Assembly (NCBI GenBank): GCA_043381765.1
Contig: JBHJMP010000874.1
Coordinates: 1-36,985, forward strand
Origin: Collodictyon triciliatum
Lineage: Eukaryota > CRuMs
Reading direction: 5' to 3'
Length of the DNA: 36,985 bases
The translations under genes and the position numbers were made by a program. Shown in pieces: positions 1 to 12,649 of this stretch; position 1 is the first letter of the stretch, and every line of letters starts with the position of its first letter. The notes beneath the pieces were generated by a model that was given only the letters and a program-made list of their open reading frames with translations, was not told the DNA's origin and did no database searches.

Positions 1-268
1 GTTCTTTTATGTTCTTTTATGTTCTTTTCTTTTCTTTTCTTTTCTTTTCTTTTCTTTTCTTTTCTTTTCTTTTCTTTTTTTGTTCGTTACCTGTTGCAGT
101 CTAAGTCGCTGTTATTATGAAGTTCAGCTGCATAAATGCCAAAAAGTTGCTATTGGTAAGAAAAATAATTTCAGGCACATGGTGTCTAATCCTTAAGAGA
201 TTTTATAGAATCACTGAATTTAAGTATAATATGTCAACTTAATACTTCTCTCGTGTTCCGGAATCTAG
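1..268. repeat. TTTTC pentamer tract and intron sequence
   Basis: About 75 bases open with three TTCTTTTAT-like units and continue as a nearly pure CTTTT pentamer run. The rest, up to the splice acceptor at 267-268, is AT-rich with no exon I can defend. It is most likely an intron of the SPRY-IQ gene, because the first recognisable exon begins in phase 1. Confidence 0.6.
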
Positions 269-3200
269 GTTACACGTCCGATTCATTGTCCCTCTGTGAG
301 TTCCCTGGAAGTGATGTGACCAGCTATGGATTCTGTTCGGATGGAACAGTATGGCATAATGGTGTTGAGGTGATTCCTTTCATAAGTATAATAATAAAAA
401 ATTATTTATATTCTTACGAACCAAAATTTTTTTACAAATAATCAAATTTGACTTCAAAGAAAACTATATAATATGGGAACCTATTTTGATGCTAATTAAA
501 ATCTAATTACTTGAGTATTAAATAAATTATCAAAGATGCCATTCTGCCCTCCCTGGAACCAATCATCTATCATCGGAGTTGTTGCTGATTTAAATGAGGG
601 CTACATAGGTAATTGTCAGTACATAAAATTACAGTACTTTTTGCAGGTAATTTTGTATCAATTTTCTTTCTTTCTTTTTCTCGATGACTTCTATCAATTT
701 CATGGATACCAAGGACTGTATGTGGATGGAGTCTATATGGGCGAGGGCTTTGGTGCTTTCTCCAAGCATAGTGAAGATATTTTGCAGAGACAAAAGTAAA
801 CCCCAGTTATCTTCATATTAAATTCAACTATTGATATTGGCGATTTGTTCAACTATCTAAGCAAACAAATTTGGTATCGAGACATGCAATCCAGAATGAA
901 CAATTGATTCCATGCTTCGGTCTGTATGGATTGGAGGTGCCACTTGTTATATTTTTGTGTCACCCCCAAAAAAAAAACATAGGAACGTATTCAACTCATC
1001 CCAATATGGTCCCCCTTTTTCTTTCTTCGAGGGCATATTTATTGATGAGAAACGTTTCCAACCATATTTCTGCGTAGCTCCCTTCGATGCCAGTGAAGTT
1101 GGGTAACGCACACTCGATAGAAATTGGCGGGTACGAAAAAAAGCCCTTCATCAAAACATCACAAAATATCTTCGCATATGTATTCCTGTCTCTTACAGGA
1201 TCTCTTTTTTTTAAGAATAGACTACTGAGCGTTTATATAAAATAGAATGCTTTATCAAGTACCAGAACTCGCAACTGAGATACGAAATGCTACCTGGAAT
1301 TTTACTTTGGTTAGAAACATTCACATCTTTGAGACTTACCATTTAACCGCAGATATTTTTTTTTATATATATCATGATAAAATTCGATAAAACTTCCGCT
1401 ATTAAAAATAATAGCCCAGCTTGACTGTGAATTTTGGTGGACAATCCTTCAGGCTTCGCCCTAGAGATGTTTCATCCATCGACACGGTGATTAGATTAGC
1501 ATACAACACTGGTAAAGATAGATTTCAATCCCCATCTATCGTTATGATTTAAGAACTTTGAATTGAATAGAGGGAAAACGCTATTATTTAAGAAAGGTGC
1601 AATATTCACTGTTTTTTTTCTTATGTTTGAAATATGTTTATTTTTGTTAAGATGAAATGGATGCATTTTTTTATTCCAACTTTAAAGTTTAATCATAAAT
1701 ATTCAGCCGCGTTTGATAAGCTGTCAAATGAGTATGGACAAGACGACTTCGACCTTGAAGACGCACAGGTTGCTCTATACTATGCATGAGATAACTATCA
1801 ATACTGTGAATTCCATAAGATATATTTTTGTAGAGAACTTAAAAGTGCATTAATAGGCAAGAACAAGAATGAATTTCATCTCGTGAGCAACCCGTTATCT
1901 TCAAAATTTCGAATAAAGCACATAATTTTTTCATTATACCACACTTTTACCCAAATTGCTCTAATAATCATCGAAAATGAAATAGTTCCTTAGAGGATGA
2001 CTCTGATGAGAGCTGGTCGATATTTCCTCCCAGTACGAGACAGCTACAGACACACTCAGCGCTTAAGATACAGAGAGGTATACCCACTCACAACTCGGTG
2101 AATATTGGTTTTTAATTGGTTTTTAATTGGTTTTTAATTGGTTTTTAATTGGTTTTTAATTGGTTTTTAATTGGTTTTTAATTGGTTTTTAATTGGTTTT
2201 TAATTGGTTTTTTATTAATTTATTATTAGTCCTATTAGTTACATGGAAGAAAGGTCTGTTGTACAACAAAACAGCTTGAATATTTACTTTATTTCCTGCT
2301 TCCTAAAGCGTATCGAAGGTATTTATTTGCATTTCGTGTGAAGCTGGCTGGGATACGAAGAAGGTCTGCGGTCTCAATAATTCAGAAATTCGTTCGTTGG
2401 TTCATTCCCGAGAGAAGAAGAAAAAGGTTCCAAAGTGCCATCAAGATACAGGTATTTAAACATTTTTTTATAAAATAGACTTGTTTAAGTGAATATCCTT
2501 TTTCAAATTGTTCGATGAAGCAAGTACCTTCCGTTCCTTTTGTCCCACGTCATGCATCCATCCCATATCTTCTGTCCAAACAAATGCTCTTAATTGAATG
2601 CCAATTTGACTGCAGAAAATTTGGAGAGGTTATGTATCCAGAGAGAAGACGAATATATGTGAGTGGATATGCTATACACAACTGCAGAAGACATACAATA
2701 TCTCACAGAAGAAATTACGATACGCGATGCATCTTTTCAAGTGATTCACTAAAATATTTACCCGCGAAAACTTCAAGGTTGGATTTATTCCAAAAAATAC
2801 CATATTGTCGAGAAGGCAGCTGTAAGAATTCAACGTTGGTGGCGTCGTGAGACAAGAAGAAGGCTCGACCGGCCTTCATTAGCTCAGGTAACGAGAAGTG
2901 GCACTGAGTGTGCATCTATAGAATTCGGTACACAATTGTATGGTTCTCTTAACATTTTGAGACGACTATTGAGCTCAAAAAGAAAAATAAGGCGGGAAAA
3001 AGAGCCAAAAATCTGCTGAAATCAGAATCGAGAAAAAGCAATGACTCGAATCATTTTGCTCTCATTTATCCAGATTGTGTTGAAGCATCTGATGAAATTG
3101 AACCGAAATGCCCGAATCATACAAAGGGCTTTCAAAAGACTGCACAATAACCTATACAAGAAAAAGAGAAGCTTGGCTGCCTTGACAATTCAAAGAATCT

Positions 3201-4305
3201 GGAGAGGTTTATCTTTTTCTACTTATTGCTTAATTATAAACGGCATATCGCTTTTTTTCCTCTGTATTTACTTCTTTTTCCCTATCCTGTAAAAAATTTC
3301 GTCCCATACATTCCTGCTTCAAACATTACTTTGCGATGTACGAATTATAAAAAAGAACAAATCGACAATTTAAGGTTATCGAACAAGAAAGGGAATCCGA
3401 CCTAACGAAAAGCGATTACGATTGAAACTAATCGGCTTGCGATTAGTCAAGATTTACAAGGCCACACTGCTAGGTATGAGAATCTCTCTGTAATTGCTAC
3501 TCAGCAAATAGCGACCATCAGAAGCCTTATATGCATTCATTTTTTATTTTTCCTTTCAATTTTGTGCAGGATGGTGAAGATGTTGGCCTTATATGCATTC
3601 ATATATTAAACACCAAAAACTATCTCGGTCTCTCTACTTGTTTTGAAAATATATCAATCATTTCATAACGCTATCAAATATCACCAGACAAAAGTGCTCG
3701 AGTTATTCAGAGGGGATGGAGGCGGTACTTGTCGATGAGGTATATTCGAAGGAGACTTCATTTGAAGAAGATTTTGGCCGTGAAGATTCAAGTAGACACC
3801 TCAAAAAATTAAGCATACTCATAAGATGTTGTTGATGGTTATTTCAAAAGGACAACCATTTGCTTTGCAGATTAAATCTATCTTTATATTTATACTTTCT
3901 TATGGTCTTTATACGAGTTTTTTTAGTTTGGTAATGATATGACTTATATTATTATGCTTATGTTTTGTATCAGGCCTATTGGAGAGGCTTTTTGACAAGA
4001 AAAGGTATTTAATAAATACAAAGAACGTGAACTAAGCCCCTTTTCAGATAGATGCATAAATCTTAACGGCACAGATTATTCGATTTTTGTTTTATTTTGA
4101 GGGCTATTATAACAAGTAGTAAAAAAAAAAAATTAAAAAATAATCATGTCATCCAAACAGAAATCAAAAGCATTCTCCAGCCGGATAAACATGATTTTCT
4201 GACGGTACGATTATCCCCATAGATGAACAAAATACAACAAAAAAAGAAAACATTATTCCCATATTTGTTCCGTTTTATTAACAGACTTTTATACCAACTC
4301 CATGA
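269..4305 (+). CDS. SPRY domain plus eight IQ motifs, 5'-partial (17 exons visible)
   Basis: Exons: 269-369, 536-608, 714-795, 882-936, 1032-1102, 1453-1511, 1707-1768, 1996-2077, 2309-2451, 2616-2658, 2778-2887, 3074-3206, 3375-3473, 3688-3791, 3974-4004, 4161-4204, 4285-4305. All junctions are GT-AG and keep one frame, giving 436 aa ending TFIPTP. Exons 1-5 read as a SPRY domain (SYGFCSDGTVWHNG, IIGVVADLNEG, LYVDGVYMGEGFGAF). An acidic linker (QDDFDLEDA, DDSDES) follows. Then come eight IQ motifs: IQRAYRRYLFAFR, IQKFVRWFIPERR, IQKIWRGYVSRE, IQRWWRRETRRR, IQRAFKRLHNN, IQRIWRGYRTRK, IQRGWRRYLSMR and IQAYWRGFLTRK. IQ motifs bind calmodulin or EF-hand light chains and SPRY is a protein-binding beta-sandwich, so a calmodulin-regulated scaffold is inferred. 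No motor domain is visible. The start codon lies upstream or outside the window. The 21-nt last exon is the least certain. Confidence 0.85.
2104..2212. repeat. 11-bp minisatellite in IQ-gene intron
   Basis: About ten near-perfect copies of GGTTTTTAATT lie in the intron between exons ending 2077 and starting 2309. The tract is strongly T-rich on the coding strand. Confidence 0.9.
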
Positions 4306-4478
4306 AATCCAAAGAGATTTGCCGCGCGACTGAGAGAGACAAAAGGAATCCTGCGTCTTTATCGGCCTCTTGAATTGTACACATAAACAGCAAACTCAAA
4401 ACATGAACGATTCCGATTACCTTGACTCCATGTGCAAAGGAGAATGTGTACTGATGTAGAGTCATTGTTAGTCTATAT

Positions 4479-5796
4479 TTATTTTTGCTTTTGAATGTCG
4501 GCCACTTTGTGAAGCATGTGAGAGGACGTCTCCTGCATGTTTATTAAGGATTCTTGGTAACGCTGCATCGACGCAATTTGTGATGCCGTCGTTTGAATCG
4601 TATATACCTATAAAGTAAAGAAAAGTATATATAAACTAAAAAAACAAAACGAACCTAAATATTTGTTAGGTAGGGTTGTGGTCCTACTTTGTAAGTAACT
4701 TTTCACATTAAAAATAAAATAAAATAAAAAAGCAAAAATGTAAAGAATGATATTTATCCACAGCTCCAACAAACCAACTGCTCCAAGTCAACTTGAAACT
4801 TCGGGCCATCAGCGACGAGCCCTAGTAGTGTGGTTGTCCGATTCACCATGGATGCAGCCTCACGAAGGACATTGCAAAAGTCCCTTCATGCATCAGCGTT
4901 CATTTTGTTTGATTTACCATACCGCACTTCCATCTCTTTCTCGCATAATGGAATATTTTTATAAAAATAAATAATTAATTAATTATGAATACTCTTGGTT
5001 GGCATGAGACACAACGACATATTCCCCCACAAAAGGCTGCTGCAACCTCGCGGAAAACGTTGCTTTTTGTCTTGTGATCTTCTGAATGTGTTCGACGAGG
5101 TCATTCAGCATCTTCCTGTAAGTGTCTACATCAAAAGAAAGCATAAGTCGCCCGATTTAATCTGGAATGCTTATTTCCCAGCAAACTAATGAACTATGCA
5201 TGAATACATAGTTGCGGGAGTGAGTCTCATGGCATCAACGTGTTGCCCTTGACTGATTTATAGCAAACATCACGGCATCACACATGTTTATTCTAACCAA
5301 GGCCAACCTAGAACGTGCGGGCACATCACATCTGAAGTCCTGGCGTAGTCTTGCTCTTCTTCGAAGGTGCGCGTCAACTGAAGTATGGCGTGGTGAGTGG
5401 GAGGCTTTGGAAGATGCATCAAAGCGAATTCATTCTGACTTGCTGGAGTTCATCCGAAGACTTTGAGAGAGCGTCAAACAGTCGAATCAGCTCCAGTGAT
5501 TCGCTCCTCTTGGTGGTTGGGCGATTGAAGATGAAATAGAAGTTGATATGATGAGTAAAAGAAAAAAAAAAGGGTTGTAGATATGTAGAAGAAATGTGAT
5601 ATTCGTGGTTTATAAGTATATGCATGTCTGTGTGTATAAAGAAGAACTGCAGCTCCACTTGTTCCTGTGACGTCTTTCTTGTCGCAAACTTCTTTGCCTC
5701 GACTCTTTCCTCTACTCCGCAGTCTTGCGCAAAACCCAAAAGCGCTTCCTCGATCCCCACACTGATCACTGCTGCTCTCCAAGGATTTCCCTCCAT
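4479..5796 (-). CDS. HAUS2: HAUS augmin-like complex subunit 2 (7 exons, 219 aa)
   Basis: Exons, in transcript order: 5796-5659, 5508-5440, 5377-5308, 5247-5208, 5115-5011, 4883-4775, 4607-4479. Every junction is in phase and the total is exactly 220 codons. Augmin recruits gamma-tubulin to the sides of spindle microtubules. The assignment rests on length (the human protein is about 235 aa) and colinear features: N-terminal MEGNPW; an early coiled coil; SDVMCPHVL, matching the animal D-VVHPFFL region; then RLQQPFVGEYVVV, matching the RLLKP...P(I/V) block; and a long C-terminal helix ending ADIQKQK. Almost the whole protein is predicted coiled coil, as in the family. The ATG is chosen because the NPW motif follows directly. 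The 40-nt exon 4 is small but phase-consistent. The gene is convergent with the SPRY-IQ gene, 173 bp between stops. Identity is inferred from hand alignment, not a search. Confidence 0.82.
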
Positions 5797-6699
5797 CTGC
5801 GCAAACCTCCTTTGTTTGGGTGTGATAATAAGAAGAGGAGAACAACAAGAAAAAAAAAAAAACCACAACATAAGCAATCAGCAGCGCCTTTCTTATAACC
5901 GGGCAGAAGGGAAAGGAAGGAAAAGGTTGAATGGGATATATGCTCGTAACCGCGGGAACTTTCCACTCATTTATCACTGCAGTGGAAGAAATCACAACTT
6001 GCAGAGTGACTCTTTGACAGGTGCGCAGGTGTCGTTGGTGTGATTATCCCGAGTAATAGGGGTGTATACGACTCACAAAGCTTTCTTGGCATGAGGCAGA
6101 ATTGAGACACAGGAGATATGTGCGATGGATGCGATAAATACCTGGGGATGCAGACAAGAAATAGTTTTTCCATCCGGATAGCATAGAGACAGCGCCTGAA
6201 GCTTGAGATTTAACGTATACATATTGTAAACATACATTTAGTGAGAAGTCCACTCAGCGATTGCTGGGCTAGTGTGATGCAGACAGGCTGCGCTGGCCTA
6301 ACAAAAGAGCTTCTCTTCTGACCTGCCTGGCTCATCAGCGCGAATCAGTTTTCAGAAGATCCAAAAGTTTTTTTTGATGGGCTTGACTCTGTGTTCTTTT
6401 GAGATGGCCCTGAAATGCTGTTTCAATCCTGTCTGGCTTTGGTAGTCAAGCGCTGGCGATTGATGATTGATGGTTGATGGATGATGGATGATGGATGATG
6501 GTTGATGGATGACGGATGATGGATGATGGATGATGGATGATGGATGATGGATGATGGATGATGGATGGTGTATGATGGTGAAAAGTCCAGGAAATGAGCA
6601 AATAAACCCTTCTTACACAGATGTGGAAAATATACCTTATAACAAAACGCTCAAGCAAGCGACACACAAAACCACCAATCATATGAAAGACAAACGACT
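5797..6699. other. Spacer upstream of HAUS2, no gene seen
   Basis: Both strands were read and no exon with coherent splice sites or protein-like composition was found. It presumably carries the HAUS2 promoter. A heptamer-like GATGGAT tract sits at its right end, next to the sequence gap. Confidence 0.5.
6464..6567. repeat. GATGGAT-type 7-bp tandem repeat
   Basis: About 14 slightly diverged copies of TGATGGA occur, with occasional TTGATGG and GACGGAT variants, about 130 bp before the run of N. Confidence 0.85.
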
Positions 6700-7242
6700 N
6701 NNNNNNNNNNNNNNNNNNNNNNNNNNNNNNNNNNNNNNNNNNNNNNNNNNNNNNNNNNNNNNNNNNNNNNNNNNNNNNNNNNNNNNNNNNNNNNNNNNNN
6801 NNNNNNNNNNNNNNNNNNNNNNNNNNNNNNNNNNNNNNNNNNNNNNNNNNNNNNNNNNNNNNNNNNNNNNNNNNNNNNNNNNNNNNNNNNNNNNNNNNNN
6901 NNNNNNNNNNNNNNNNNNNNNNNNNNNNNNNNNNNNNNNNNNNNNNNNNNNNNNNNNNNNNNNNNNNNNNNNNNNNNNNNNNNNNNNNNNNNNNNNNNNN
7001 NNNNNNNNNNNNNNNNNNNNNNNNNNNNNNNNNNNNNNNNNNNNNNNNNNNNNNNNNNNNNNNNNNNNNNNNNNNNNNNNNNNNNNNNNNNNNNNNNNNN
7101 NNNNNNNNNNNNNNNNNNNNNNNNNNNNNNNNNNNNNNNNNNNNNNNNNNNNNNNNNNNNNNNNNNNNNNNNNNNNNNNNNNNNNNNNNNNNNNNNNNNN
7201 NNNNNNNNNNNNNNNNNNNNNNNNNNNNNNNNNNNNNNNNNN
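6700..7242. other. Assembly gap (543 N)
   Basis: Undetermined bases. The right flank resumes inside ATT repeats, so an AT microsatellite probably caused the break. The 5' exons of the seven-helix gene may be hidden here. Confidence 1.
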
Positions 7243-7332
7243 ATTATTATTATTATTTCTTTATTCTGTAGATGGAATTGTTAATGATTTTTGATAAAGA
7301 ACCACATATTTACCAAAATTTTATTGTTGCAG

Positions 7333-10300
7333 GATTGTGGGCAGCTGAACCTCGACACATGCTTTCTTTGCCTGTATGATCCTGCAAAATGTCTGTTAAA
7401 ACAAAAGTATCTGAAGTGTGCTATCGAGATAAAACGCCAGTGTACACAGGAGACATGCGAAAATGGTTTGTCTTCGCTTTTAATTATTAAAAAAACATAC
7501 ATTTTTTTCTGCCGCTCTATGATTTTTTTTTTTAAAAAAAAAAGATGAAAAACAAAAATGATAGAGAATTCAATGCACTCGTGCCCTCAGTATTCTATCT
7601 ACTAGAAAAAGAACCTAATCAGATATCAGCATCGCTCGATTTAATTTTATTTTCCTTTTTTTTATAGGAGGATATTGCAACAATAAGTACCTTTATCGAA
7701 AAGACCCTAGGTATGGATGCCTTGGTTTGGAAAACGAGTTTCTCATGACCGAAGAAAATTGGCAATGGTCTGTACTTTCCATAAATGGCTGCGACTTAAA
7801 ATGCCGATAAACTATTTAAAAAAATATGTAATTTATCACTGTGTAAATCAAATCCAGCTTTGGAGCTTGTAATGGCTACTACGGTGTAATGGAAGATGGG
7901 ACACCATACTGTGATGAAGGCGAATTTATGACGAGAAGTGGATGTGTTAATTTGAAATACAACTTGACTGAATGCCTTAATGCAGTTTGTGAATCAAATA
8001 CCTCATGCCCTGTTCTTTTTTCTTTCGTGAATTAATATTTCCCCATAGTCATAAATACTGGTCGATACATTGTGGATATATTCATTTACATTTTAAAATA
8101 CCTTTTATGCAAGAACCAAGTGTTTTCTTTTGGTTTAATTGGGATGAGCAAAGACTTCTGCGAATGGAGGGACATAAATAATAATGTAATAGATTAACCG
8201 AAAAAAATAATTTGAAGGGTAGAAACTGTATTCTGATTCATAGCATATCTTGAACGATAATCAAATATAGCTTTTGGAAGGCTGTGTTGACAACCCCTAT
8301 TTGCTGTTGACAAGCAAGAATGAAACAGAATGCGATAAATGTGGAGGTTTTTTTTTTATAGATATCTATGCTATGCAAAAGAATTTTTTTTTCAGAAAAA
8401 AACGAGAGCACACTTTTTATTTATCACATTTTAAAAACAAATTTTTGGTAAGTTTTTCTTAAACTATAACGCCCGCGACATTGGTAGGTTATAAAGAAAC
8501 GATTTATACGTGGAAAAAAGGGGAATGGAAAACTGGAGGACGCAAACTAAACACAAGGTTAAGAAGATGAATAAAAAATGATAAATTTTCCGAAAGTGAA
8601 CCAAACAGAACGAAAAAAATGCATCCGAAAAATATGAAAAAATAGCCATTATCCTTTAGTTTTTTTTCTTACAAAGTATTCATCACTAATAAAATTAAAC
8701 CAACTTTTAATTTTAGTTGGAGAGAAAAGAAATATGTATCCGTGAATCGCTATGTTCCGACGCTCAACCAAAAGAAAGTTTATGATGTTGTCGAAGCTGC
8801 GATTGTTTCGTATTTTTCTAACGCTTTCAAGACAGAAAGCCTTTGCAGGTTAGAAAGAAGACTCCTATAATTTTTGTTTATGTAGGTCAATGTATTTGTT
8901 TAAATGCTTTTTTTTTTTTTGTAATTACTCGACAGGTTCAATCCAGTAGCATCTGCTTTGGTATTTTATGCCTGTGATTGTACAAATACTGGTGGGCCCT
9001 CTACGTGTTATAGTAACTCTGCTAGAAACGTTTCTGTTGGTGTCCAGCGTTTCTGTCATGGTATTACAGATTGGCTAAAGGTTTGCCTCATTTGGCATCT
9101 TCTTCTTTCAAATCGAATGAGAAATAGACAGAGGCTTTTCTGAGCTTGATTACTTTTGTTCCAAGGAAACGCACAAAGGAAATCCCCACCCCTGGTTTAG
9201 TTTTTAGCATAGTACTTATAATGCTGACTTTATGAATGCTAAATAATTTGCTTTTGTTTGTTAGGCAGGTCCATTTGAAATTTTTGTTGCCGCTCAGAGT
9301 GTCCCAAAGTCACTTATATGCATAAATGTCAATATAATTCTGCACTCAGCAACGCAATACCGGCAGCAGTTTTCGGATTCCTTATCATCCGACCAGTTAA
9401 CAGGAAGTGGTCAGGTAGTGAAAAAAATTCCGCTAATTATTTGGATCTCATTAAATCCTCTGTGGTATCTGTGCAATTCTTTTAGTTATTTTCTTATATA
9501 TGCAATAGAGAATACAAAATGAATATGCGGTCATTGAGTACAGAGGATTTTACGTCGGTCAGTTAATTGGCGACGGAATCGAATTTCGGTTGTGATACTT
9601 TAATTTCTTTCCATAATTTTCCATGATGCAAAGTGCCGAATGAAGCCATACGCTCAAAAAAAAATTCTTTCAGTATCGGTTTCGATAACTCAACCATTCC
9701 AAACCATCATTCATGTAATAATAGCGGCGGGGATGGTTTGAGTAATATTTCTGTCTGTGCTAACCACCGAGCAGACATACAAATAGAGCCTTCATTTTCA
9801 TCGCCTTACTTTGTCTTTCGGTAACTCACTTTTTTTTTTGTATATGTGTGTACTCCCCTTAAAGTAAAAATTTATCTGGAATCCTCACAAGCCATAAATA
9901 TAGAGAACCTGATGGACGTTGGGTTCCATTGTTACGCCATCATGTTGAGATGAGCGGTAGGCTCGTTTTGATTTCATCTGTTTGGATGACTTTTTTCTTA
10001 AATTTTTTTTTTAAAAAAAAAATTGCACTTTGATTTCTATTACCTCTCACAACAGCATGAAATTTTCCTCCTGACTTATTTGTTATTTCTTGATTCGTAA
10101 CACAACAGGTGAAGTTTATTGCATCTTCACAGATGTCCCTGCTTCGTCTTCACAAGGAAGCACAATACTATACCCAGCCTTGTTTGACCCACAATGGATG
10201 AGCTACAATTCCGTAATCGTTCCTTTGTATTCAGTGCGCACTCCATGAAATCTCCATGTTTAAACTCATATTGCACAACATATGAAAGTTTCAAAGTTTC

Positions 10301-12015
10301 TATTTGTAAATATATTATTTGTAATTAACCACGCTATTTCAAAGGATGCTAAAGTTGAGCCATATGTCGTTTTTCTTCTCCTGTGCGAATGCATTTTGGC
10401 AGTCTGGAGCAGTGTTATGGCGGTCTCAAGCTTATTGTATAAGAAAAAGAAGCGAACATCGGTTAATATGAACACCATCTTTGGTCTTGTGTCTTTGTTT
10501 GCTATATGTAGGTTTAGAATAATTGAAGTACTCTCCTGCTTCATAGCTTGATTAAGTGAAAGTGACATTCCATATGCTTCAATTTATTAATTTCTATACT
10601 ACTTATTTATTAGTTCGAGCCGTTTTTTTCGGTCTTCAATTCGACGATGTAGTAACTGAAGGAAGCAATCTCCAGCTTATTCTCTATGATTTTCCCGTCG
10701 CAATTTACTTTATGATGTTTTCTGTTCTTTTGTTTTTCTGGTAAGTACGAATGGATGTCGAGTATGAATTTAGGACCTACTCTTTTTGAACTGATTAGTC
10801 GTCTCTCTTCTCGTCTTAACAAAATATCAACCAATGTGCACTTCATGATAACAAAACTTGCTAATTTAGCTTATGTAATGAAATCAGGATTGAAATATCA
10901 GACCAAAAGTATGCCTTTCAAACACAAACACCCGAGAGTCTGAAGCGGCCCATGCGCGCAATTAATGCGGTTATACTTTTTATATTTGCGACCTTGATAA
11001 CAGTCAACAATACTGCATCCTCGAAGCATTTTAGAGTGAGTTTATGGCCCCAATTACTTCTTTTTTTTTAACAATCAGTTTCTCTCTCTTTATTCTGTTT
11101 ATGAATCACACCATATTTGTTTGAATTTGGAATTTTACTTCATTCCATAACACGCATTGTTTTGTTGATTGTATCTCTTTGTTGGATATCCAAAACATGG
11201 TGCTGATTGGTTTGGTGGATAAAAAACAAAATCTAAAATGCCTCATGATGAATTTTGAAACCATTTCGTCTTTTACAACCAGGCTGCCTTAGTCGCATAC
11301 TACTCTACTTTGGTGGCTCTTTCAGGGGCCATCGCTGTCGGTTTTCTGCACTATGGCATCAAAGTGTTGCGGGTAATAAATTCTTTAAGCCTGGCAGAAA
11401 TATCCAAACGGCAGAAAGACCACGCGCGGAAGGTATCACAAACGCTTTAAAAAACACAGCATTTTGTGCGACAGATGCCCAATATTCTTGATACAGATAC
11501 CTTTCTATCTTTGGGCAATATAAAACCATCAACAACATACACGAACGTTGTGGAAAATAGAGTCACTAAGTGGGACTTTTTACATCAGATTACCTTGGTG
11601 ACTGCGATAACAGCAGTGGGCTTACTTGTGAAATGTGCATGGACTCTGGCATCCATCTATGTTGATGAAAGCAATGTCAATATTATATGTACTATCATCC
11701 TTTTTACAGAGGTAGATTATGTGGCTCGCGACAATCTCTGACTTTTTTCGTTTTATTTTAAATTTTTCAATCCTTTGAGAGTCACAGTGATGTAGAAGAT
11801 GACTTTAATGTGAACGCACATTCGTATTCCCCGCGTTATTTTCTCCAAAGTCTCTCGCTGTAAACTGGTAATAATAAAAAGTTAATATTTCTCAAAGTCT
11901 GTTTTTCAACACATAGATTGTACCATGCGCTACGTTTCTGCTTGTGTTTGGTACACTCCCAAGGATACTACGCAAGGTTAAATGCCTCTTTCCAAATGCA
12001 ATTCCAACAAGGTGA
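7333..12015 (+). CDS. Seven-helix THH1/TOM1-type membrane protein with cysteine-rich ectodomain, 5'-partial
   Basis: Visible exons: 7333-7465, 7668-7767, 7858-7984, 8271-8346, 8497-8557, 8717-8848, 8936-9080, 9265-9414, 9509-9588, 9674-9820, 9904-9956, 10109-10212, 10345-10507, 10614-10740, 10870-11035, 11283-11432, 11475-11711, 11917-12015. All are in phase and give 749 aa. Residues 1-436 are soluble, with many cysteines (CFLCLYDPAKC, CDKCGG, CDCTNTGGPSTC) and several N-glycosylation sequons. From about residue 440 there are seven hydrophobic helices. TM3 contains LYDFPVAIYFMMFSVLLFF, TM4 follows RAINAVILF, TM5 ends GFLHYGIKVLR, and TM7 carries the EIVPCATFLLVF block. These match the order and motifs of THH1/TOM1/TOM3-domain proteins. 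A surface receptor with an extracellular N-terminus is inferred. The signal peptide and start are missing, probably in the gap. Confidence 0.83.
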
Positions 12016-12228
12016 CTAAATCTTTGCTTGCTTCTATCAGTAAAATTCATTCATAAATGCATAAGCGATTACAGAGAATGTAAAAAAAAAATACGAAAGA
12101 AATAAAAGAATGAAATCAAAGGGAATAAAAGAGCAGTAAGAGGCGATTTAAAAAGACAAGGTTGTATGAAAAATTAAAAAAAAAAAAAGGTGTTGCATTG
12201 CTGAAGTCTGCAACGCCACCCCATGTCC

Positions 12229-12411
12229 TTAACATCTTGCTCTCCTTGGCAGATGGTTTGATATGAAAAGCACAGAGTCTTCCAGAGAGTCACACACGCA
12301 CTCAGCCGCCGAGTAACTGAGCTCCCAAGCCGACTCATCCGCGGCCGAAGCGACATACTTGAAGCAGCCGACTCCCACAACCCCCAAAAAACGAAGCACA
12401 TCCTTCGGCAT
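12229..12411 (-). CDS. Possible small hypothetical protein (60 aa)
   Basis: An ATG-initiated ORF begins MPKDVLRFLGVVGVGCFKY, has a hydrophobic N-terminal half and acidic middle (CDSLEDSVLF), and ends PRRARC. Its local GC is higher than the flanks and it sits head-to-head with the NHL gene, 238 bp between the two ATGs. It resembles no family I recognise. It could be one exon of a short spliced gene (a GTTAAG donor overlaps the end), or chance. Confidence 0.3.
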   Translation of the reverse strand: MPKDVLRFLGVVGVGCFKYVASAADESAWELSYSAAECVCDSLEDSVLFISNHLPRRARC

Positions 12412-12649
12412 CGACACGTCTGTTAGTCACACCCGCGAAATAAAGAAATAAAAAATAAAATAAAATAAAATAAAAATACATGGGCGAGTGATTATGATGA
12501 GCATGAAAAAACCAACCTGTGCAAGAATAGTTTGTACGCAACCACCCACAAAACGAGGAAAGAAGAAAAGGGAGGACACTCTCAAACAGACCCTCGGGCT
12601 CAGCAGAACAAACTCGATTCATCACCACGTAGGACAACGGCAGAGCGGT

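Noticed and set aside
5474-5995. 173-aa minus-strand ORF across the HAUS2 5' exons
   Set aside because: Wrong frame; HAUS2 exons 1 and 2 lie in another frame with proper splice sites.
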